Source of the DNA: Coriobacteriia bacterium
GTDB lineage: Bacteria; Actinomycetota; Coriobacteriia; WRKU01
Reading direction: 5' to 3'
Assembly (NCBI GenBank): GCA_009784095.1
Contig: WRDL01000032.1
Coordinates: forward strand, 1 to 12,835
DNA length: 12,835 nucleotides
Part shown: piece after piece, positions 1 through 5,903 of the stretch
Layout of the letters: each line of letters starts with the position of its first letter
How positions within the stretch are numbered: the first letter of the stretch is position 1
Notes under the pieces: generated by a model
Told to the model about the DNA's origin: nothing
Database searches by the model: none
Seen by the model: the letters and a program-made list of their open reading frames with translations, nothing else
Translations under genes and position numbers: made by a program

Positions 1-312
1 GATGTTTCCGGGATTTATGCGCAGTTTCGCTGCTCCACGTTGAGCAGCTGCTACTGCGAGCTTGTGATCGAAATGGATATCAGCGACCACCGGAAGAGGA
101 CTCCGCTTGACGATCTCGGCAAAACCGTCAAGAGAGCCTGCCGAGGGAATAGCGCAACGCACGATCTCACAGCCTGCGATAGCCAAGCGCTCAATTTGTG
201 CGATCGTTCCATCTACATCCTTCGTCTTCGTGTTGGTCATCGATTGAACGACCGGTAGCGCGCCACCTCCAATTTGGACAGCACCTACTTGGACATCTTT
301 TCTGCTCTTCAT
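1..312 (-). CDS. ispG: IspG (GcpE), 4-hydroxy-3-methylbut-2-enyl diphosphate synthase, N-terminal part
   Basis: This is the first 104 codons of IspG, cut by the left edge of the window. IspG is the iron-sulfur enzyme of the MEP isoprenoid pathway that converts methylerythritol cyclodiphosphate to HMBPP in the cytoplasm. What is seen: the N-terminal TIM-barrel signatures QSMTNTKTKD (about residues 24-33), ADIHFDHKLA (about 81-90) and KLRINPGNI at the edge, all typical of bacterial IspG. The cysteines that bind the 4Fe-4S cluster lie in the C-terminal part and are outside the window. The ATG start has a GGAGG ribosome site at 317-321. The gene begins only 10 nt after the rseP stop, so the two are probably co-transcribed; rseP-ispG adjacency is a common bacterial arrangement. 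Identification is secure from the motifs, but integrity cannot be judged. Confidence 0.95.
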   Translation of the reverse strand, partial: MKSRKDVQVGAVQIGGGALPVVQSMTNTKTKDVDGTIAQIERLAIAGCEIVRCAIPSAGSLDGFAEIVKRSPLPVVADIHFDHKLAVAAAQRGAAKLRINPGNI

Positions 313-322
313 AGTCCCTCCG

Positions 323-1564
323 CTAAAAACGACTGATATCGTGATACATCAAATATGCCATAAGCGAGAAGAGAAGAGTAAAACCAAGAGCAGATAGAGC
401 GATCGAGACGTTGAGCGGAAGAGGCTTGCGTCTGATCCTCTCGACGATCTCAAGGACGATCTTTCCTCCATCGAGAGGCGGTATCGGCAGCAAATTCATC
501 AGACCAAGTGAAAGTGAGATCGTAGCGACGAGCCCCGCATATTCTATTGCACCGGCCCGTGCGGCTTCGGCAGCGAAAACAGCGATGCCGATCACACTTG
601 CAGAATTATTGATCGACTCGGTAAAGCTGCCCGGTGTGAAGAAACCCGCGATTCCTTGAACGGTCAACCATAAGAAGGAGAATGACGTTTTGAACGCCTC
701 AGTGACAGAGAGTGGTACTTGGACTAAATGAGGCGAGACACCGAGAAAAGCCGTGTCGTGATCGGGGTGCCTGGCGAGCGTGATCGAGGCGGTCTTGCTC
801 AGACCTTCTGCTTCATAGACAAGTGTTACCGTATCCCCGACGTTGAACTGTTTGATCTTATCGGTGAGCTCTTCAAAACTCGCGACACTCTCTCCTTCGA
901 TACTAACGATCTTTGAGTTTTTGGGGATACCTGCCAGCATGGCGGGAGCATCGGGCAATGGATCGACGTAGCCGATATCCTGGAACATCCCCCACCCTGC
1001 CAATACGATAGTGAATACCATAAGCGCAGCGGCTATATTGAATACGATGCCGCTGAGTAGGATCGCTATGCGCTTCCAAGCAGGGATCGTCAAATAGGAA
1101 TGAGCCTGTGCCGTCTCGATTAGCTTGTCTGGATCTTCAGCGGCTTCTTGAGGATAGAGGGCACTAACGGTTCCTGATTTGTCATCGGTGACCGCTTGGA
1201 GATCCTTGAGAGCGACTATGATCGCGAACATCTTATTCTCATCATAGTTGAAATGCTCTGCGAGCTGTGCGGTAGTGATCTTTTGCTTTGCGGTGATGTA
1301 AGAAAGGACCGGTCCAATCAGTGCATTGTGCTGATCACCTTCCATGCCGACTACTTTGACATAACCCCCAAGAGGGATCGCGGTTATCCCGTAAAGGGTG
1401 TCTTTACGCTTCCAGGTAAATCGGGGGCCGGGAAGCCCGATCATGAATTCGCGGACACGGATGCCGAACGCACGTGCCGCGAAATAATGGCCGCCTTCGT
1501 GGATCAAGACCAGCACTGAAAGTGTTACGATGCCCCAAAAGAGAGCCGATAGACCGAGCGACAT
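323..1564 (-). CDS. rseP: RseP/RasP-type site-2 intramembrane zinc protease (M50) with an extra winged-helix-like insert
   Basis: A 413-residue intramembrane metalloprotease. Family members cleave membrane-bound anti-sigma factors, signal peptides or cell-division proteins inside the membrane. Seen: the zinc motif HEGGH at residues 22-26 in the first membrane segment, GGYVK at 66-70, a second membrane segment near 165-192, a single PDZ domain at about 195-270 (two tandem PDZ in E. coli RseP), and a C-terminal membrane region carrying NLLPIPPLDGG at 357-367, whose Asp365 is the expected third zinc ligand. Two oddities: residues about 79-157 form an insert that reads like a winged helix-turn-helix, and the usual AGPxxN motif of the second membrane segment reads SGIVFN (171-176). 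The start has an AGGGG-type ribosome site about 7 nt upstream. It probably forms an operon with ispG, led by its own promoter region. The dxr gene often found next to it is absent here. Confidence 0.93.
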   Translation of the reverse strand: MSLGLSALFWGIVTLSVLVLIHEGGHYFAARAFGIRVREFMIGLPGPRFTWKRKDTLYGITAIPLGGYVKVVGMEGDQHNALIGPVLSYITAKQKITTAQLAEHFNYDENKMFAIIVALKDLQAVTDDKSGTVSALYPQEAAEDPDKLIETAQAHSYLTIPAWKRIAILLSGIVFNIAAALMVFTIVLAGWGMFQDIGYVDPLPDAPAMLAGIPKNSKIVSIEGESVASFEELTDKIKQFNVGDTVTLVYEAEGLSKTASITLARHPDHDTAFLGVSPHLVQVPLSVTEAFKTSFSFLWLTVQGIAGFFTPGSFTESINNSASVIGIAVFAAEAARAGAIEYAGLVATISLSLGLMNLLPIPPLDGGKIVLEIVERIRRKPLPLNVSIALSALGFTLLFSLMAYLMYHDISRF

Positions 1565-1644
1565 TGCTGAGCCCCTAAGTTCCTTTCTCCTAAAACGATC
1601 GTCAGAGTCTCCGAGGATCGCTCAACACAGTCGCACCCCTTATG

Positions 1645-1666
1645 GAGCAACTGCTTCTTGTTGCTC
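1645..1666 (-). repeat. 7-bp inverted repeat in the rseP leader, possible operator or hairpin
   Basis: Read on the minus strand, GAGCAAC is followed by an 8-nt spacer and then the perfect complement GTTGCTC. The left arm begins one base after a possible -10 box (TACAAT, 1668-1673), so the repeat would cover or immediately follow the transcription start of rseP-ispG. There is no T-run after it, so it is not an intrinsic terminator. It could be a repressor operator or a 5'-UTR hairpin. The function is inferred from position only. Confidence 0.45.
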
Positions 1667-1667
1667 T

Positions 1668-1673
1668 ATTGTA
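1668..1673 (-). promoter_or_regulatory. Possible -10 box of the rseP-ispG promoter
   Basis: The minus strand reads TACAAT, one mismatch from TATAAT. It lies about 100 nt upstream of the rseP ATG, in the only sizeable gap of the window (1565-1737). No good -35 is seen at 16-18 nt; TTAGTG at 18 nt is poor. A TTGAGT lies only 7 nt upstream, which is too close. An activator or another sigma factor could be involved. This is a weak call that rests mainly on position. Confidence 0.3.
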
Positions 1674-1737
1674 TGCGAGAACTCAAAAGGGCACTAAAAC
1701 GACATAGAATCTCAAGATAAAGACCGGTCATCCAAAT

Positions 1738-2391
1738 TCAGTCGATGAAATGAGCACAATAGCTCTTGCGGTGAAGAGTACTAAGACCTATCTCACGAAG
1801 AGCATCTCGATGTTTGAGAGTACCGTATCCCTTATTCTGAGCAATATCATAGCGATCATACTCCTCGAAATCTGAAGCAAGATACATCATCAACTCGTCA
1901 CGAGCGACTTTTGCGAGGATCGATGCAGCCGCGATGCATGCGACCGTTGCATCTCCTTTGATAAGGTAGTCCTCATTCTTTCCCAATGTCTCTTTATAAG
2001 GTGTTCCGTCAATAAGGATCCTGTCGGGAGCAAGAGAGAGTTTCTCGATGCACTCGAGTTGTGCCTGCTGTAGCGCGGTGACGATCCCGAGCTCGTCGAT
2101 CACTCTGTTCGAGCGATGCGCTATGGAATACGCAAGTGCACGATCGCGTATCGCTTGTGCGACGAGTGCTCGCTTTTCGTGGCTGCTGAATTTCTTGCTG
2201 TCCTTTATATCTTCGATGGGATTTGATTCGTCGAGTATGCATGCCGCGACCGTGACCGGACCGGCAAGGGATCCGTACCCGACCTCGTCAATGCCGACAA
2301 TGAACGCATGACCCAGCCGATGATAGTGTCGCTCGATCGAAAAGAGATCGTCGCTGCTACTCGGAATCAGAGGATCTCTCAATATCTTCAT
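1738..2391 (-). CDS. rnhB: Ribonuclease HII with an altered GRG motif (GYG)
   Basis: A protein of 217 residues, normal length for RNase HII, which removes ribonucleotides misinserted in DNA and RNA primers. Seen: the catalytic Asp-Glu pair in GIDEVG (Asp35, Glu36), DSKKFS, the ILIDG Asp128, and Asp165 at the end of ASILAKVARD, completing the DEDD set; also the C-terminal NKGYGT and HRKSYC blocks. The usual DEAGRG is DEVGYG, so the Arg of the GRG motif that contacts the RNA-DNA junction is Tyr39. The frame is open back to a GTG at 2439, but that start has no ribosome site and lies deep in the upstream membrane protein gene. I chose the ATG at 2391, which overlaps that gene by 35 nt, although its own ribosome site is also weak. 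It is the last gene of the long overlapping cluster; no convincing terminator follows. Confidence 0.9.
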   Translation of the reverse strand: MKILRDPLIPSSSDDLFSIERHYHRLGHAFIVGIDEVGYGSLAGPVTVAACILDESNPIEDIKDSKKFSSHEKRALVAQAIRDRALAYSIAHRSNRVIDELGIVTALQQAQLECIEKLSLAPDRILIDGTPYKETLGKNEDYLIKGDATVACIAAASILAKVARDELMMYLASDFEEYDRYDIAQNKGYGTLKHRDALREIGLSTLHRKSYCAHFID

Positions 2392-3355
2392 TTGGACTGT
2401 TCCACGGATGGAGAATTTCAAGTACTCCCGTTGTCTCACCGGTCAAGGCATTGTCCTTGTTGAATTTTATGAGTGAGGTTGCGAACAACAGATGAAAGGC
2501 GCTGTTGACAAGTGCGCCTAATAAACTCACGATGATCATCAAAACAAAGAGTCCCATTAGCAAGATATACGATTGAGGGAACAGGAGGGCGACCACGTTA
2601 TGAAAAGTGGAGTTGAACAAAAGTGACGATATCGAGCTTGCGTTACTGAAAAGTTGCGAGACGCTCAGTAAAGCAATCGCGAAACTCGCGATCGTAATGA
2701 TCAGGCTCAGGCGACCTGAAGAGCTGCCCTGTGCATATGCTTTCATGACCTTATTGATCAATTGGATCAGTAACACACGATAGACGATACCGACTGCGAA
2801 ACCGGCAAGGAGCACAAAAGCGATGATAAGGAATGATCCGATAAGGACACCGGTCTCAGGACCGATGGTCGTCTGGAAGAACTCGCTGAGAATCGTGAAC
2901 CAAAGGACTGCCGTTGAGACGAGTACCGATATCAACACGAGTATTTGAAGGAGAACTCCCCAAACGAGTCCGAGACGGATGCGTTCGAATCCTCGCAGTA
3001 GCACCCCGTTCTCATCATGCGATGAATGGTAGACAGTCCAAAGACCAAGCGCAATTAAGACAAACGGCGGAACACCTAAAAGAAGAAGAACAGATGCGCT
3101 CCCCCCGATAATGAGGAGCGTATTTTGTTCAAAGTGTTCTGAGGATCCGACCAAGACAAGAGACAGGAATACGAGTGCTTGCGCAATGCCGAGGACCACA
3201 TGGACAGAGAACAAAGTCGTCATCCACATAAATGTCTTATCGGAGAAAAAAGATCTTATATGGCTGCGAAAACCGTCTGTACGATCAATGCTCTCGGTCA
3301 CTTCAGATGATTTTGAGCTTATACCCGTGAATGCCATACCAGAAGTATCAGGCAT
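2357..3355 (-). CDS. Unknown multi-pass membrane protein
   Basis: I do not recognise this 332-residue protein. The first 40 residues are polar and probably cytoplasmic. About six hydrophobic segments follow, near residues 42-70, 79-108, 127-155, 168-195, 216-236 and 255-296 (the last could be two). The C-terminal tail of about 35 residues (299-332) is polar and acidic, with ERSSDSE at the end. There is no cysteine, ATP-binding or transporter signature that I can name. The ATG directly follows the pyrE stop with no gap and no strong ribosome site, which suggests translation coupled to pyrE. Its end overlaps rnhB by 35 nt. Position downstream of the pyrimidine genes raises the idea of a nucleobase or nucleoside transporter, but no family motif supports this. 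It may be a lineage-specific protein that merely shares the transcript. Confidence 0.8.
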   Translation of the reverse strand: MPDTSGMAFTGISSKSSEVTESIDRTDGFRSHIRSFFSDKTFMWMTTLFSVHVVLGIAQALVFLSLVLVGSSEHFEQNTLLIIGGSASVLLLLGVPPFVLIALGLWTVYHSSHDENGVLLRGFERIRLGLVWGVLLQILVLISVLVSTAVLWFTILSEFFQTTIGPETGVLIGSFLIIAFVLLAGFAVGIVYRVLLIQLINKVMKAYAQGSSSGRLSLIITIASFAIALLSVSQLFSNASSISSLLFNSTFHNVVALLFPQSYILLMGLFVLMIIVSLLGALVNSAFHLLFATSLIKFNKDNALTGETTGVLEILHPWNSPNEDIERSSDSE

Positions 3356-3940
3356 CTATTTGCCCAGCCGTCGCGAACCGGGAGAGTAGATATCGACACC
3401 CTCCTTACAAAGATCGCAATCCTCGGAATCCCAGGAAGCGACATCAAGTATGAGAAGTGGATAGAGGGCTTCCTCGAACTTGTGCTCTTGTCCACGATCG
3501 ATCAGCGAAACTACGCCGACGACTTCTCCCCCATGATCTTGGACTACCTCGATGACCTCGGCAACGCTTCCCCCGGTCGTGATCACATCTTCGGCAACCA
3601 AGACCTTCTCGCCCGTGTCGATCTCGAATGCGCGCCGTAGAGTCATGATACCGTTCTGACGCTCGGCAAATATGAAACGTTTTCCCAAAGCTTGGGCGAG
3701 TGCATATCCGAAGACAAGCCCCCCGACCGCCGGAGCGATAACGGTATCACAGGTGAGTTCCTTAGGGAGGCGTGCGACCGCTTCTGTCGCAAGCTTGTTC
3801 GTCAGATCGGGATACTCACAAACGCGCGCGCATTGCACGTAGGTGTCACTGTGGAGTCCACTTGTGAGCTGGAAGTGCCCGCTTCGGATCGCGTGAGTGT
3901 CTTGAAGGATCCGTTCTACCTCTTTGTCGGTCAAGCTCAT
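3356..3940 (-). CDS. pyrE: Orotate phosphoribosyltransferase
   Basis: PyrE joins orotate to PRPP to give OMP, the fifth step of UMP synthesis. Seen in 194 residues: the 5' substrate loop TSGLHSDTY (26-34), the catalytic-loop region FAERQNG (91-97), and the PRPP-binding motif VLVAEDVITTGGS (113-125). The C-terminus has CDLCKEG (175-181) and PGSR, as in the PyrE subgroup with a terminal CxxC. The frame is open to an ATG at 3955, but AAAGGA at 3947-3952 is an excellent ribosome site placed 6 nt before the ATG at 3940, so I start there; it lies just after the MurT-like gene stop. The stop abuts the membrane-protein start. Standard length, no missing residues seen. Confidence 0.96.
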   Translation of the reverse strand: MSLTDKEVERILQDTHAIRSGHFQLTSGLHSDTYVQCARVCEYPDLTNKLATEAVARLPKELTCDTVIAPAVGGLVFGYALAQALGKRFIFAERQNGIMTLRRAFEIDTGEKVLVAEDVITTGGSVAEVIEVVQDHGGEVVGVVSLIDRGQEHKFEEALYPLLILDVASWDSEDCDLCKEGVDIYSPGSRRLGK

Positions 3941-3946
3941 CGCCTT

Positions 3947-3952
3947 TCCTTT
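3947..3952 (-). promoter_or_regulatory. Ribosome binding site that sets the pyrE start
   Basis: AAAGGA on the minus strand, 6 nt before the ATG at 3940. The upstream in-frame ATG at 3955 overlaps this motif and has no site of its own, so the shorter PyrE is preferred. Confidence 0.7.
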
Positions 3953-3955
3953 CAT

Positions 3956-5161
3956 CTAGATCCGTTGCTCAAGTTCTTTTCTCAGGTCGAACACCGCCGA
4001 GTAATTAGCAAACACATACAGAGTCTTCCCTGCCCCGTTGAGCGCCTTGTGCAGTCCCTCTGCAGGATTGTCGACGAGTCGGATCCTGCTCCATTTGACC
4101 CCCGAGTTTCGAATACGCTCAGCCATTTCCTCGCGACACTCTCCTCCGACGTAGATATTTATGGGGCCTTCCTTCTCCCAGCGCTCGAACTCGATTTCCC
4201 TATACCAACTGATATCGACTCCATCAGCCACCTCGTTATTGGTGACCAGATAGACGTCGAAGGTTCCGGGACCCACGTCGGCGCTCTCCATACTGCGATT
4301 GAAACCGGCAGGGTTCTTGGCCATATTCAAAATGACCGGTTTATCCTCGATCATGAAACGTTCCATGCGTCCCGGTTGCGTATGGTAACCCTTAAGTGTC
4401 TTCGCGCATTGCTCCAGACTCACTCCTTCGCTGGTCGCTACCGCAATCGCTGCAAGGATATTCGAGACATTGTATCGACCTCTTATATTTGTCACGATAT
4501 GCGCTTCTTGCTCCGGTGTGTGAGCAATGAAAGAGAGCGTCTCCTCTTCGGTGATCTCGGATGCATGGTATGCTGCCAGCGATTCGGTACTGAAGAACAC
4601 CGTCTTTTGTGAAACAGACTCAGAGAGCTTGGCCGAGTCAGGATTGTCCTGGTTCAAGATCAGGACGGTGTCAGGTGAGATGGCGTGCTTGAGCGCGCGC
4701 GCGATCGTATTCCTGACTTGGTCTACCCCGCCCAAGCGATCTTCCTGATCGGAAAAAAGGTTCGTGACCACGAAGTACTTCTGCGTCAGCTCAGCGCATA
4801 ATTGCACGGTATAGAGCTCATCGGACTCGAGCACGGCGTAATCGACTTCAAGCTTTCCGGACAAAGGTGCCTCCAATAAGAATGCGGTCACCACGCCGTT
4901 ATACATATTGGCGCCTTCGCGATTGCTGATGACACGATACCCAGCATCTTCGAGAAGGGCGCGACAGGTGTTCGCCGTGGTCGTTTTCCCATTCGTACCC
5001 GTGACCACTATTATTCCGCGTTTCACCTCGCCCGCCAGCTTGCGCAGAATATTTCGATCGAGTTTTGTGACGATCATACCCGGAAGACTGGTCCCGGAAT
5101 TTCCGGCAAGCCGTGTGATCGCTGCTACAAAGCGAGCTATCAGGATCGCTATGGTACGCAT
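3956..5161 (-). CDS. murT: MurT-like Mur ligase (lipid II isoglutaminyl synthase synthetase subunit) without adjacent GatD
   Basis: A 401-residue Mur ligase ending in a DUF1727-type domain, as in MurT. MurT with the glutaminase GatD amidates the alpha-carboxyl of D-Glu in lipid II at the inner membrane face. Seen: a hydrophobic N-terminus, LPG (26-28), P-loop GTNGKTT (55-61), NREGANM (80-86), NLFSDQEDR (134-142; usual MurT reads NxFRDQ), GRYNVSN (228-234), LNMAKNPAGFN (278-288) and DGVDISW (313-319). Asp316 matches the Asp that MurT lends to the GatD catalytic triad. The Cys4 zinc ribbon of characterised MurT proteins is missing: there is no CxxC, and the protein is about 35-40 residues short. 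No gatD lies in the window, although it usually adjoins murT. The start overlaps pyrF by 13 nt and has AAGGA 7 nt upstream. Setting within pyr genes is unexpected. The family call is good; activity on lipid II is inferred. Confidence 0.82.
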   Translation of the reverse strand: MRTIAILIARFVAAITRLAGNSGTSLPGMIVTKLDRNILRKLAGEVKRGIIVVTGTNGKTTTANTCRALLEDAGYRVISNREGANMYNGVVTAFLLEAPLSGKLEVDYAVLESDELYTVQLCAELTQKYFVVTNLFSDQEDRLGGVDQVRNTIARALKHAISPDTVLILNQDNPDSAKLSESVSQKTVFFSTESLAAYHASEITEEETLSFIAHTPEQEAHIVTNIRGRYNVSNILAAIAVATSEGVSLEQCAKTLKGYHTQPGRMERFMIEDKPVILNMAKNPAGFNRSMESADVGPGTFDVYLVTNNEVADGVDISWYREIEFERWEKEGPINIYVGGECREEMAERIRNSGVKWSRIRLVDNPAEGLHKALNGAGKTLYVFANYSAVFDLRKELEQRI

Positions 5162-5898
5162 CGAGTGTCCTTCCCTACTCTTCTCGCGCGAGAGATCTCT
5201 GAGAGCACCTCTTGAGCTGCGATTTGGGGGTTCTTGTGACCGGTTATGGGTCTTCCCACCACGAGGTGGGTCGCCCCGCTTGAGATCGCCTCAAAAGGCG
5301 TCACAATACGTGCCTGGTCGTCGCTTGAAGCCCATTTCGGGCGCACGCCGGGAGTTACGATCGCAGGTCCAACTCCGATTGCCTCTCTGACCGTCGAAGC
5401 CTCTTGAGCAGAGCACACGATCCCATCCGCACCACTCTCGACAGCAAGCTTCGCAAGGTGCTTCACTTGTTCGAGAGCGGAACTCTCTACACCGATCTGT
5501 TCGAGCACTTCATCGGTCATGCTCGTCAGAACGGTCACTGCGAGTATTATCGGTGGTCCAACACCGGCATCTTTCGCGCCGTTAACCGATCCACGCTTGG
5601 CAGCGCGGATCATGTCCGGACCTCCTGATGCGTGAACAGTGAGCATGCCTACTCCCAGCTTTCCAAGAATAGCAGCAGCACTCTCAACTTGATGAGGGAT
5701 ATCATGCAGCTTCAGGTCGAGAAAGACGCGATAACCCATTGCGAGGAACTTCTCGATGATATGGGGGTCTTGCGCGTAAAAAAGGGTCATTCCGACCTTC
5801 ACCCAATCAGCGGCACCCTGACATGCCTGAGCCCAGTCCATTGCTTGGTCGATCGTACCGTCGAGCGCGATGATCAATGCTTCTGAGGGGTTTTTCAC
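5149..5898 (-). CDS. pyrF: Orotidine 5'-phosphate decarboxylase
   Basis: PyrF decarboxylates OMP to UMP, the last step of the pathway. Seen in 249 residues: ALDG (11-14), WVKVG (32-36), and the catalytic signature FLDLKLHDIP (59-68) with Asp61, Lys63 and Asp66; then HASGG (89-93), VTPGVRP (181-187) and VVGRPIT (213-219), which close the phosphate site. It belongs to the usual short bacterial group. The frame is open further upstream into pyrD, but the GTG at 5898 has an AAAGGAT ribosome site at 5906-5912 and lies 5 nt after the pyrD stop, so I use it. The 3' end overlaps the MurT-like gene by 13 nt. No abnormal residues seen. Confidence 0.96.
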   Translation of the reverse strand: MKNPSEALIIALDGTIDQAMDWAQACQGAADWVKVGMTLFYAQDPHIIEKFLAMGYRVFLDLKLHDIPHQVESAAAILGKLGVGMLTVHASGGPDMIRAAKRGSVNGAKDAGVGPPIILAVTVLTSMTDEVLEQIGVESSALEQVKHLAKLAVESGADGIVCSAQEASTVREAIGVGPAIVTPGVRPKWASSDDQARIVTPFEAISSGATHLVVGRPITGHKNPQIAAQEVLSEISRARRVGKDTRCVP

Positions 5899-5903
5899 GT
5901 CAC

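Noticed and set aside
40..258. Plus-strand open frame of 72 codons at the left edge
   Set aside because: It is antisense to ispG, whose motifs are clear on the minus strand.
1722..1729. GACCGGTC palindrome after rnhB as a terminator
   Set aside because: The palindrome is only 8 nt with no room for a loop, and the following tract is not a clean T-run.
2392..2439. Upstream GTG start for RNase HII
   Set aside because: No ribosome site precedes it, it would extend the overlap with the membrane protein gene to 83 nt, and the added residues are not typical of the family.
3692..4612. Plus-strand open frame of 306 codons opposite pyrE and the MurT-like gene
   Set aside because: It lies antisense to two well-supported genes, has no recognisable motif, and is the type of shadow frame produced by codon bias.
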